A stretch of 53,852 bases of DNA, taken from Clostridia bacterium. Its GTDB lineage: Bacteria > Bacillota > Clostridia > TANB77 > UBA1234. A program made the translations under genes and the position numbers. The stretch covers positions 160,242 through 214,093 of the forward strand of contig JAFTQC010000022.1 of NCBI GenBank assembly GCA_017462965.1. The letters run 5' to 3'. Of this stretch, positions 42,558-50,541 are shown piece after piece. Positions within the stretch are counted from its first letter, which is position 1; each line of letters opens with the position of its first letter. The notes beneath the pieces are model-generated. The model was not told the origin of the DNA and ran no database searches. It saw only the letters and a program-made list of their open reading frames with translations.

Positions 42558-44027
42558 ATGATAAAATTTGACGGAAGAATTGTTCAATTTGGATTTGGCG
42601 CAGTGGGTAAAAGTTTTTATGAAAAATTAAATAAAGAGATTAAATTTGATGAGAATAAGTATTTTGTTATAACTATGGATAAAGATGAATTTGATGCGTA
42701 TGTTGGTTTTGGTGGACTTGTTGCTAATTTTGTTAATTGTGAAGTGACAAAAGATAATTTTCGCGAAGTGTTCGAAAAGTATTTAGACGAAGGTGATTTG
42801 CTTATAGATTTTGCTGATACGGTTGGGACTAGAGAAATTTGTGAATGGTGTGCCGAAAATAATATCATGTATCTTAATACTGGAGAGGCTGATTGGCCGG
42901 AAAATTGGTATAGTATTTTTAATGAAAATTTACTTAAAAATGAGATAAAGAAAAAACATAATGATAGTAAGGATACTAATCGATATCCGATAGTGTTACA
43001 ACATGGTAATAATCCTGGTTTAGTTTCTCATTTTGTAAAAGCGGGGATTGAGTACATTGTTGATACCCAGTTTAAAAAAGATAAGAAATTTAAAAAGCTT
43101 GTGAGTGACGGTAAGTTCAATGAAGTTGCGAAAGAATTGGGAATAAAAATGATTCATGTAAATGATATTGATTTGCAGGAAGTGAAAGATACATATAAAG
43201 ATAATACTTTGTATAGTACATGGTGTATCGATTCGTTTTTTTTCGAAATGCTTAGTGAGGCAACTTTCGATATGGGAACTCATGAAAAAGTTACCTTTGA
43301 AAATGATTGCAACATGCTTGATCATAAAAATGGTTTTGTAGAGCTTAGAAGTCTTGCAACAGATACGAAATGCCGTACATATTATCCAAATGGAGAATTT
43401 GAAGGATTTTTGGTTCCACATGAAGAAACAATTACAATAGCCAAAGGCTTAGAGGTAGTAGAGGAAGGCAAATGCATTTACAGACCATCCGTTATGTTTT
43501 TGTATTCGCCATGCAGATTTGCCAGAAATTATTTATCAGGAGCAAAAGTGAATAGCTATCCAAATGTGGATCCCGAGAAACCTCAAGACTGTGAAAATGA
43601 AAATGGAAAAACCATAGTAAGGGGATATGTATACCCTGAAAAAGCAGAAATTATTTATAAAGAAAAAATTGAGTCAGGAACGGAATATGTAGGAGTATTG
43701 ATTATAGGAGATAATTTTAAGCCGGTATGGGTGGGTAACCGAATCGAACAGTCATTTTTGTACAAAGATAAGAAAACATCATATTGGCAAACCCCTACGA
43801 TTACACCAGTTGCAATGTCAGCACTTGCCGCAACATGTTGGATGATAAAAAACAAAGAAAGAGGAGGAATATACTTCCCAGATGACATACCAGATTACAA
43901 ATATATATTAAAATTAGCAGAAAAATATATATCAAAAACAATTTACAAAACATTTGAAAAGCAAACACTAGAAGAAACAATGAAAATAGACTTTACAGAT
44001 TTGCAATCAAAAGATTTATTTTGCTAA
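42558..44027 (+). CDS. homospermidine synthase-like protein (saccharopine dehydrogenase superfamily)
   Basis: Bacterial homospermidine synthase makes homospermidine from two putrescines (or putrescine and spermidine) with NAD. The 489 residues start with a Rossmann motif IVQFGFGAVGKSFYEKL, contain MYLNTGEADWPENW in the place of the HSS NTCVEPW segment, and have LQHGNNPGLVSHFVKAG and DMGTHEKV, which closely follow the HSS motifs HGANPG and GTHE. The length is also that of HSS. The changes around NTGEADW could mean a different amine substrate. It ends the operon, just before giant palindrome B. Confidence 0.75.
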   Translation: MIKFDGRIVQFGFGAVGKSFYEKLNKEIKFDENKYFVITMDKDEFDAYVGFGGLVANFVNCEVTKDNFREVFEKYLDEGDLLIDFADTVGTREICEWCAENNIMYLNTGEADWPENWYSIFNENLLKNEIKKKHNDSKDTNRYPIVLQHGNNPGLVSHFVKAGIEYIVDTQFKKDKKFKKLVSDGKFNEVAKELGIKMIHVNDIDLQEVKDTYKDNTLYSTWCIDSFFFEMLSEATFDMGTHEKVTFENDCNMLDHKNGFVELRSLATDTKCRTYYPNGEFEGFLVPHEETITIAKGLEVVEEGKCIYRPSVMFLYSPCRFARNYLSGAKVNSYPNVDPEKPQDCENENGKTIVRGYVYPEKAEIIYKEKIESGTEYVGVLIIGDNFKPVWVGNRIEQSFLYKDKKTSYWQTPTITPVAMSALAATCWMIKNKERGGIYFPDDIPDYKYILKLAEKYISKTIYKTFEKQTLEETMKIDFTDLQSKDLFC

Positions 44028-44041
44028 AAAAGACAGGTGAC

Positions 44042-44224
44042 AGAGTCATCATGAGGGACAGCCCTTTTTGAGAGAAGGAGAGAGTCATCAACGGGGACAG
44101 CCCTTTTTGATAAATATAAGAATTAATAAAAGTGCAAATTCTTTTTAATTATTTATCAAAAAGGGCTGTCCCCGTTGATGACTCTCTCCTTCTCTCAAAA
44201 AGGGCTGTCCCTCATGATGACTCT
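44042..44224. repeat. giant palindrome B (perfect 74-bp arms, 35-nt loop)
   Basis: Bases 44042-44115 are the exact reverse complement of 44151-44224. The 35-base loop (44116-44150) is identical at 27 of 35 positions to the loop of palindrome A at 11313-11347, including TGCAAATT. Each arm carries two GAGTCATCA units and two GGGACAGCCC cores. A half-copy of the GTCC repeat follows (to about 44240). The element separates two convergent genes and would block transcription on both strands or be an RNase III substrate. Confidence 0.95.
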
Positions 44225-44240
44225 TTCCCTTTGTCCTTTT

Positions 44241-46433
44241 TTATTTATTTAGTGGCCACCGCCACCGCCGCCGCCACCACGACCGCCGCCGCCGTATCCG
44301 CCAGCTTCCTCCGCCGTAGCCACCACCGTAGAAGCTACTTCTTGATGTACGGTATGCTCTACGAGTAGTTGTTCTGAACGAACGTCCACTTGAATAGAAG
44401 CTATGTGAACGATAATATGGATTACGAAGCATTGGGCTCATGTCGATGTCTGGGCATCTAATCTTAAGTGCAGAAATTACTTTCTCAGAAATACCAAATG
44501 CGGTTGCATATACTAAATATTGTTCCCACAAAGGCAATTCGATAACTGTACGTTCTTTCATAAGTGTTTCACTATTTAAGAAATTATACAAACCACGCCA
44601 TTTTACGTATTCATCTTCACCAAATTGAGTAAGTAAAACGAATTGCTTAGATAATTTCTTAAGATAAATTGAGTTATATATACATGCTCCACCTAATATG
44701 AAGAAAGCACCAAATGCAAAATCAATACGAGTTTGGTATGAAATAAGGTTAGCTAGTATAATAATCAAGATTCCCCAAATCATTTGAGAATTTGCTTTCT
44801 TTTGAAGTGCTATTTTAGGTGCATCATAATTTGATTTTTGGAAATATCCTTGAGATACTCCAATGTTAATGATGGCATTTTTAATATTTGTAACAAAACT
44901 TTCTGTGTTTTCATAATCATTAGAAACTCTTGATTGAAGTCTGCTCATAGAGATTTCTACGCCATAAGCATATTTAGAAATTAAGTTAAAATAAAGCTCT
45001 TCTGTCTTAGTAAGAGGATTTTCTTCAACAGTTTCCTCAACAACATTATCAATTTCATTAACTTTTTTCATTTCATCTAAAAATGAATCAGGAACATCAG
45101 TTAATATATCTAAACGATTAATTTCTTCCTGTATAGCTTGAAATTGTGGTGGTCTAAATGTCTTAATTTGACGTTTTATAACAATTTTTACATTATTAAA
45201 TGTCCAATCTTTATATGGATCAATTTTGTCTAATTCAATGTAACCTTTGCGAACCAAACTTAAAATTACAGCTGAATATCCGTCCTTACTTTCTTTATCT
45301 TCCTTGTGAGAACGATGTTTACAAAAAACAAGTTCAGAAGCAAAATTTGGATCCAATTCACTAGGAATATCTCTAAAATAATAAGCTTCTAGTGAAGGCT
45401 TGTAAAAAGTGTGTTCAGCTCTCATTTGACCGTCTTTATTATGTGCTGATTTTACAATTAAAACAGCTACGCCAGAGCAAATTATCAATATAATAATTTT
45501 CTTACAAGCATATTCTAATACTAAACCTTCATATTCTTTTTGTTCATCTCTAAGCTCTTGAAGAACGTCATCATAAGTATAATGATTTGAAGGCGCATAT
45601 TCTGTAAAAATGTGTTTATCAGCGCCATGAGCAACTAAATCAAATTCAATGTATTCATTGTATGGTCTAAACTTCAAATCTGATTTATCAAGATCAAATG
45701 AAAACGTATGATAACCTGGATTTAAAGTAGTAGACTCTGTAAATTCGAAATCATGACTATTTGTACCAAAAGTATACGCATCATAATTTCCTTTCCTTGG
45801 CATATCAGCAAGCGGAATTAAAATTTCGCCTTTAAATGATTCCAGATGATTTACAGTATCTTCAGAATACATACATAAATACAATTCTGAACAGTCAGCA
45901 TAACGTAAAGCAGCATTATTCATTTCATATTCAATCTCAAAAACAAGCTCATCACGATAAATACCATTAATGTAAAGCATCAAACACTCATATTGACGTC
46001 TGTATTCATTATAAGGTCCCTTACTGTGAAACCACTTGTTAGGACCGTAATGAGGAGCTACATAATCATAATCATCCCAATACAATTTAGGACTTTCTTT
46101 ATATACTAGCTCAGTTCCATCATCCAATATTTGTTTTACTGAATTTACCTTGTAATCAACCTTTAAACCATCAACATAATCCTCAGGTAAATCTCTCCAT
46201 AACTCCCAAAAAGGATTGTCTTCATATGCGGCATGAATATCGAAAGTTAAACGTTCAGTAACAACAACTTTACCGCTATTGTTTGGTTCGTCAACAACAA
46301 CAGCTTTGTATTCAACATCAGTTATTCTAGCATAGTCAAAAGGATTTATGTCTGATTCCTCAAACATGTAAGGCGCCATGCTGACGAACATTATGATGAA
46401 AAACACAACTAGTGTAATTACAGTTTCTTTCAT
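44241..46433 (-). CDS. DUF2207 membrane protein with frameshifted Gly-rich tail
   Basis: This 730-residue protein matches the DUF2207 family. Residues about 6-25 form a signal or anchor helix. An outside beta-rich domain (about 35-300) includes TERLTFDIHAAYEDNPFWELWRDLP spread over its first part. A second helix (about 322-342) and a further pair (about 580-620) frame cytosolic parts. The normal Gly-rich end is present in the DNA but shifted: an extra base near 44303 turns SGGYGGGGRGGG into SWRIRRRRSWW, and the in-phase stop would be 44249. The ATG at 46433 follows AAGGGGGA; an upstream in-frame start at 46508 overlaps repeat sequence and is not used. Confidence 0.82.
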   Translation of the reverse strand: MKETVITLVVFFIIMFVSMAPYMFEESDINPFDYARITDVEYKAVVVDEPNNSGKVVVTERLTFDIHAAYEDNPFWELWRDLPEDYVDGLKVDYKVNSVKQILDDGTELVYKESPKLYWDDYDYVAPHYGPNKWFHSKGPYNEYRRQYECLMLYINGIYRDELVFEIEYEMNNAALRYADCSELYLCMYSEDTVNHLESFKGEILIPLADMPRKGNYDAYTFGTNSHDFEFTESTTLNPGYHTFSFDLDKSDLKFRPYNEYIEFDLVAHGADKHIFTEYAPSNHYTYDDVLQELRDEQKEYEGLVLEYACKKIIILIICSGVAVLIVKSAHNKDGQMRAEHTFYKPSLEAYYFRDIPSELDPNFASELVFCKHRSHKEDKESKDGYSAVILSLVRKGYIELDKIDPYKDWTFNNVKIVIKRQIKTFRPPQFQAIQEEINRLDILTDVPDSFLDEMKKVNEIDNVVEETVEENPLTKTEELYFNLISKYAYGVEISMSRLQSRVSNDYENTESFVTNIKNAIINIGVSQGYFQKSNYDAPKIALQKKANSQMIWGILIIILANLISYQTRIDFAFGAFFILGGACIYNSIYLKKLSKQFVLLTQFGEDEYVKWRGLYNFLNSETLMKERTVIELPLWEQYLVYATAFGISEKVISALKIRCPDIDMSPMLRNPYYRSHSFYSSGRSFRTTTRRAYRTSRSSFYGGGYGGGSWRIRRRRSWWRRRWRWPLNK

Positions 46434-46469
46434 TTTGTTCCCCCTTCTTTTGTAAAAATATGATTTGTA

Positions 46470-46499
46470 TCTATATTCAGTATATATGAAGTTTATCAA
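46470..46499 (-). promoter_or_regulatory. possible promoter of the DUF2207 gene
   Basis: On the minus strand TTGATA (46499-46494), 18-base spacer, TATAGA (46475-46470). The -35 box is formed by the edge of the palindrome at 46492-46522, so a repeat may have supplied part of the promoter. Confidence 0.35.
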
Positions 46500-46522
46500 G
46501 GGGGACAACCCTTTTTGATAAA
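46492..46522. repeat. TTTATCAA...TTGATAAA palindrome
   Basis: TTTATCAA (46492-46499) and TTGATAAA (46515-46522) enclose GGGGGACAACCC. It is a shorter member of the GGGAC palindrome family, with the same TTGATAAA end as the inner arms of the two giant palindromes. Confidence 0.75.
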
Positions 46523-46540
46523 AAATTTCGGCAAGGATTC

Positions 46541-46599
46541 AGCAAGAGGGACGCCCCTTTTTGCTAAAAAAATTAGCAAAAAGGGGCGTCCCTCTTGCT
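46541..46599. repeat. perfect 27-bp palindrome of the AGCAAGAGGGACGCCCC family
   Basis: Bases 46541-46567 are the exact reverse complement of 46573-46599 around a loop of five A. The arm AGCAAGAGGGACGCCCC recurs as a half-copy at 49322 and, changed, at 11231/11430, 37813 and 50049. It lies in the divergent gap between the DUF2207 gene and the glycosyltransferase gene. Confidence 0.93.
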
Positions 46600-46666
46600 A
46601 GTCTGGCTGGTATTTGATATATAATGTATATATGTTTAATGCTAGGAATGGAAAAGAGGGATATAA

Positions 46667-47746
46667 ATGAAAAGAATATTACATCTTAGTGGAACCATGA
46701 ATATGGGCGGTCAAGAAACTTTAATCATGAACATATACAGAAATATAGATAGAAGTGAGGTTCAATTTGATTTTGTTGTTAATACAGAAGAAAGATGCTT
46801 TTTTGAAGATGAAATCGAAAAATTAGGTGGAAAAGTGTATAGAGTTCCAAGACTTATACATATATTTAAGCACTGGAAGGAGCTTTCTAAAATATTAAAA
46901 GAAAATAAATATGACGTGATTCATAGACATACAGCTTCGCAGGTTGTTTTCATAGATTTATTGATTGCAAAATTAAGAAACGTTAAAACTCGTATAATTC
47001 ATTCTCACAATGTATCAGTTGATAAAAAATATCAACATCTTTATAAAATATTTACGCCTTTAATAAATGGACTTTCTACTACAAAATATGCATGCAGTGA
47101 AGATGCTGCAAAGTGGTTATATGGAAAAAGAGTGAAAGATTTTAAAGTTATATATAACGGAATCGATATAGATAAATTTTCATATGATGAAGAAGTAAGA
47201 AAAAAGGTTCGTTCAGAATTTAAAATACAAGATAACATTAAAGTTTATGGCAATGTTGGAAGAATGTCATATCAAAAAAATCATATGTTTTTACTTGACG
47301 TATTTAAAAATATTCTTGAAAAGGATTCGAATTCAGTACTACTTTTGTGCGGTGACGGAGAAAAAAGAGAAGAAATTGAAGAAAAAGCGAAAGAACTTAA
47401 TATATATGAAAAAGTAATCTTTGCAGGAGTAAGAAAAGATGTAAATTATATGTATCAAGCAATGGATTATTTTGTTTTCCCATCTCTTTTTGAAGGGTTA
47501 GGGATAGTACTTATTGAGGCACAAGTAGCTGGATTACCTTGTTTCATTTTTGATAAAAGGATTCCCACGATTTCAAGAATTTCAAATAATATACATGCTT
47601 TTGATGAAGATGCAGATGCGAAATATTGGGCTAATGTGATTCTAGCCAATAATGAAATTAAGGATAGAAAAATAGACAAAAAAGATTTTGAAAAATTTGA
47701 TATAAAATATACAACTGCCCAAGTGTTAGAAGATTATTTGAAATAA
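46667..47746 (+). CDS. GT4-family glycosyltransferase (exopolysaccharide type)
   Basis: The 359-residue protein is a retaining GT-B glycosyltransferase of family 4. The N-terminal Rossmann domain has SGTMNMGGQETLIMNIYR, the acceptor region includes IIHSHNV, and the C-terminal donor domain has YGNVGRMSYQKNH and the E-x7-E signature FEGLGIVLIEAQVAGLP. Members of this subgroup build cell-surface or exopolysaccharide repeats from UDP- or GDP-sugars on lipid carriers. The flippase remnant directly after it (23-base gap) supports this role. AAGAGGG precedes the ATG. Confidence 0.9.
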   Translation: MKRILHLSGTMNMGGQETLIMNIYRNIDRSEVQFDFVVNTEERCFFEDEIEKLGGKVYRVPRLIHIFKHWKELSKILKENKYDVIHRHTASQVVFIDLLIAKLRNVKTRIIHSHNVSVDKKYQHLYKIFTPLINGLSTTKYACSEDAAKWLYGKRVKDFKVIYNGIDIDKFSYDEEVRKKVRSEFKIQDNIKVYGNVGRMSYQKNHMFLLDVFKNILEKDSNSVLLLCGDGEKREEIEEKAKELNIYEKVIFAGVRKDVNYMYQAMDYFVFPSLFEGLGIVLIEAQVAGLPCFIFDKRIPTISRISNNIHAFDEDADAKYWANVILANNEIKDRKIDKKDFEKFDIKYTTAQVLEDYLK

Positions 47747-47769
47747 AAATACGGATGAAAGGAAAAAAT

Positions 47770-49309
47770 ATGCGTTCAATAAATTCTGTAAAAAACACAA
47801 TTGTTTCAGTAGGAATGAGTGTTATCAGTGTACTTGCCACATTGATTGCTCAAAAAATATTTTTAAATATTTTGGGTGAAGAATATCTTGGAATAAATGG
47901 GGTTTTTAGTGATATTTTGGGAGTTCTTGCGATTGCAGAACTTGGATTTGCGTCAGCAATTACGTATAGTATGTATGCACCCCTCAAAGAAAATAATACA
48001 GAAGAATTAAAGTCGCTTATGCAATTTTATAAAAATGTTTATAGAATTATTGCATTAGTTGTTACCCGGACTGGGTATATGTTTCGTGCCATTTTTAGAT
48101 GTTCTCATTGGTGAAACATCTATAAACTTAAGTATGGAATTTTTATATTTACTGTTTTTGTTTGATACTGTTGCGTCGTATTTACTTAGTTATAAGCGAT
48201 CGATATTATATGCTAATCAGCAGACTTATATTATAAATCTTGTGCATATTGTGTATTTGATTGGAATGAATGCAACACAGATTGCATTATTAATAACGAC
48301 TGAAAATTATGTCCTATACTTAGTTTCAAAAATATTCTTCAGAATATTAGAAAATATAGTAATAACGATAATTGCAAATAAAAAATATCCATATTTAAAA
48401 GATAAAAATATTAAACCTTTAGAGCAAAATAAAAAAGATGAAATAAAGCAAAAAGTTCATGGACTACTGTTTCACAAGATTGGAGGAACAGGCGTTAATA
48501 GTACTGACAACTTAATAATTTCACATTTTTTAGGAGTAGCAAAAGTAGGATTATTAGCAAATTATACAGCGTTGGTGACAGGACTAAATATTCTGATAAC
48601 TCAGATTTTTAATTCGCTAACAGCAAGTGTTGGAAATTTGTTATTAGAAAATGACAAAGAAAAATCTTATGGAATATATAAAAGTATTCTATTGCTAAAT
48701 TCATGGATATTTACATTTGCTTCTGTTGGTCTTGTTTGTTTATTAGAACCTGTAATTTCAATTTGGTTTGGTTCAGAATATTTACTTAGCTTTAGTTTAA
48801 TGATAGCTCTTTGCGTGAATTTTTATTTTTCAGGAATGAGAAAAACATTTAATTTGTTCAAAGAAGCTGCAGGAATTTTCTATGAAGATAGATATGTTCC
48901 AATATTAGAAATTATTGTAAATATTGTTGCATCAATTATACTACTACATTATTTTGATATTACTGGTGTAATTATAGGAACAACATTAAGTAGTTTAGTT
49001 TTATTTTTGTATAGCTATCCGAAATTTGTTAATAAACCACTATTTGGACAAAAATATACCTCATATTTGAAAGAACAATTTAAATATTTAGCTTTATATT
49101 TGGCAACATTTACATTATGTGTTGTAATTATGAGAAGTATCTCATTTGCGAATATATGGATGAATATTCTTGTAGGATTTATAATAGCCATTTTTGTTCC
49201 GAATATAATATATTTAATAACTTTTTGTAAAACAGACGAGTTTAAATACTATATTAGTTTGTTAAAAGTTGTTAAGGAGAATTTGTTTAAGAAAGAAAAA
49301 ATTAAATAG
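47770..49309 (+). pseudogene. frameshifted polysaccharide flippase (Wzx/RfbX, MATE-like)
   Basis: A membrane flippase of about 513 codons is split by one extra base near 48064. The first part (from MRSINSVKNTI, start 47770) reads to ...KNVYRIIALVV and then meets a stop at about 48114. The next frame continues PGLGICFVPFLDVLIGETSINLS to 49309 with many membrane helices and the internal LLFHKIGGTGVNSTDNLIISHFLG typical of the family. Such proteins move lipid-linked oligosaccharides across the membrane. Both halves are otherwise intact, so the break is recent or is an error in the sequence. It follows the GT4 gene by 23 bases. Confidence 0.82.
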
Positions 49310-49321
49310 AGCAAAAAAGTC

Positions 49322-49383
49322 AGCAAGAGGGACGCCCCTTTTTGATAAAAAAGGACAAAAGCCCCGTCCCTTTGTCCTTTTTT
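49322..49383 (+). terminator. half repeat plus GGACAAAAG...CTTTGTCC terminator
   Basis: AGCAAGAGGGACGCCCC (49322-49338) is a left half-copy of the palindrome at 46541. It is followed by the palindrome 49353-49377 and six T, nearly identical to 18685-18717. The combination ends the glycosyltransferase-flippase transcript. Confidence 0.75.
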
Positions 49384-49389
49384 GATTTG

Positions 49390-49418
49390 TTGCAAAATAA
49401 GACAAAAGATGATAATAT
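49390..49418 (+). promoter_or_regulatory. possible promoter of the histidine phosphatase gene
   Basis: TTGCAA (49390-49395), 17-base spacer, TAATAT (49413-49418), about 60 bases before the start codon. Confidence 0.5.
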
Positions 49419-49478
49419 CTCATCGGATAAAGTCTTAAAAATTCCCTAGATTGACTAATTCAAGAAAGGAAGGATTAG

Positions 49479-50057
49479 ATGAAACTTTTGATGATTCGTC
49501 ATGGCGAGCCTCGGTATGATAATGTAAGTGAGTTGGAACTTGTTTCTTACCTTGGCGAACTTACTCCGCTTGGAGTGTCTCAGGCAGAAGCGGTTGCTGA
49601 AGATGAACGGCTTAAAGGTGCAGATATTATTGTTGCATCACCGTTCACGAGAGCGCTTCAGACGGCAGCGATTATTTCTCGGAAAACGCAAATTCCACTC
49701 ACGGTGGAACCTGCGTTTCATGAGATTGTGCTTGATGTGGCACATGAACGTACACTCGATAGCGAATACACTAGAGCTTCCTATAAAGAATTTGTAAGAA
49801 AGCAAGGAAAGCGAGATAGGGATACAGTTTATCGCTGGGAATCACTCGAACACATTGTTGAGAGAGCATATCCTGCAATGAAAAAGTATCTTCATTACGA
49901 TAAGGTAATTGTCGTAGCACATGCGGCGCTCATTCGGGCGTTTGGTCATCAACATCAAAAGTTTTCATTCTGCGAAATCTTCGAACGTGAATTTGATGAA
50001 AGTTCTGAGTTTGATGAGTTCGTGGCGTGGAATCCTGATAAGGATATAAGCAAGTAA
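49479..50057 (+). CDS. histidine phosphatase superfamily protein
   Basis: A 192-residue phosphoglycerate-mutase-like phosphatase: the phosphorylated His is in LLMIRHGEP (His8), followed by PLGVSQAEAVAED, VASPFTRALQTA with the conserved Arg, and VVAHAALIRAFGH with the second His. The substrate is not evident; related proteins act on sugar phosphates, nucleotides or cofactors. Its G+C and codon use (CTC, CGG, GCG) are above those of its neighbours, like the three orphan genes. It stands alone between repeat elements, which suggests separate acquisition. Confidence 0.85.
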   Translation: MKLLMIRHGEPRYDNVSELELVSYLGELTPLGVSQAEAVAEDERLKGADIIVASPFTRALQTAAIISRKTQIPLTVEPAFHEIVLDVAHERTLDSEYTRASYKEFVRKQGKRDRDTVYRWESLEHIVERAYPAMKKYLHYDKVIVVAHAALIRAFGHQHQKFSFCEIFEREFDESSEFDEFVAWNPDKDISK

Positions 50058-50103
50058 AATGGAGGACAGCCTTTTTTAGCCAAAAGGGTTGTCCCCCTTG
50101 CTT
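50049..50103. repeat. diverged AGCAAG...CTTGCT palindrome
   Basis: AAGCAAG (50049-50054 region) inside the phosphatase end pairs with CTTGCTT, and GGACAGCCTTTTT pairs imperfectly with AAAAGGGTTGTCC. It is a decayed member of the AGCAAGAGGGACGCCCC family, and its right edge supplies the -35 box of the next promoter. Confidence 0.6.
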
Positions 50104-50126
50104 TTAATATGAAAAAATTATATAGT
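50098..50126 (+). promoter_or_regulatory. possible promoter of the hydrogenase-maturation operon
   Basis: TTGCTT (50098-50103), 17-base spacer, TATAGT (50121-50126). It would start a leader of about 150 nt before the first gene. Confidence 0.5.
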
Positions 50127-50132
50127 ATTTTT

Positions 50133-50263
50133 AATGTTCCTGACAAAAAGATTTTAATCTGATTGAAAGGTGCGAATAGCTTTTATATTAATAATTAGTA
50201 GCACGTGAAAGACGTGCTTTTAAAGCTGCGCTCCTTTTATATCTTGTGGGAGCGCGGCTTTTT
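50133..50263 (+). promoter_or_regulatory. structured leader with intrinsic terminator before the hyd operon
   Basis: The leader has a hairpin AGCACGT/ACGTGCT (50200-50206 with 50212-50218), then a terminator: AAAGCTGCGCTCC (50222-50234) pairs with GGAGCGCGGCTTT, followed by five T (to 50263). AGCTTT at 50178-50183 could pair with AAAGCT at 50222-50227 and block the terminator. The layout is that of a riboswitch or attenuator for the operon downstream. It does not match any riboswitch class I can recall. Confidence 0.6.
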
Positions 50264-50283
50264 GTTTTGAAAGGAGAATGAAT

Positions 50284-50541
50284 ATGGAAAAAAGAGTTGC
50301 TGTAATGGGGATTATCGTTGAAAATATGGAGACTGTGGAGAAACTGAATTTGCTTCTACATGAATATGCAATGTATATTATCGGAAGAATGGGGATTCCG
50401 TACAGAGAAAAGAAGATTAGCATAATAAGTATCGCAATTGATGCATCTCAAGATGTGATTTCATCTTTATCTGGGAAAATTGGCAAGCTTCCAGGAATCA
50501 GCGTGAAAACTGCATATTCAAATGTAATTTCTCATGAATAA
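50284..50541 (+). CDS. TM1266-type iron-only hydrogenase system regulator
   Basis: The 85-residue protein matches the putative regulators encoded with [FeFe]-hydrogenase maturases: VAVMGIIVENMETVEKLNLLLHEY, then IIGRMGIPYREKKISIISIAI and IGKLPGISVKTAYS. The fold is a NikR-C/ACT-like ferredoxin fold without an obvious DNA-binding part, so it may sense a ligand. An ATG at 50278 is too close to AAAGGAG; the ATG at 50284 is 7 bases away and is preferred. It overlaps hydE by 8 bases. Confidence 0.88.
   Translation: MEKRVAVMGIIVENMETVEKLNLLLHEYAMYIIGRMGIPYREKKISIISIAIDASQDVISSLSGKIGKLPGISVKTAYSNVISHE

Noticed and set aside
42558-44027. Reading the dehydrogenase as saccharopine dehydrogenase of lysine metabolism
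   Set aside because: The LQHGNNPGLVSHF and GTHE segments follow homospermidine synthase more closely, and the neighbouring ligase is of a polyamine type. Confidence is moderate only.
44132-44368. 78-residue plus-strand frame across palindrome B and the DUF2207 tail
   Set aside because: Its sequence (SKRAVPVDDS repeated) is a translation of the palindrome, without a ribosome binding site.
47770-48114. Separate 115-residue membrane protein before the flippase
   Set aside because: Its sequence is the normal N-terminus of the same flippase, joined in the next frame after one base; no independent stop context or spacing is seen.
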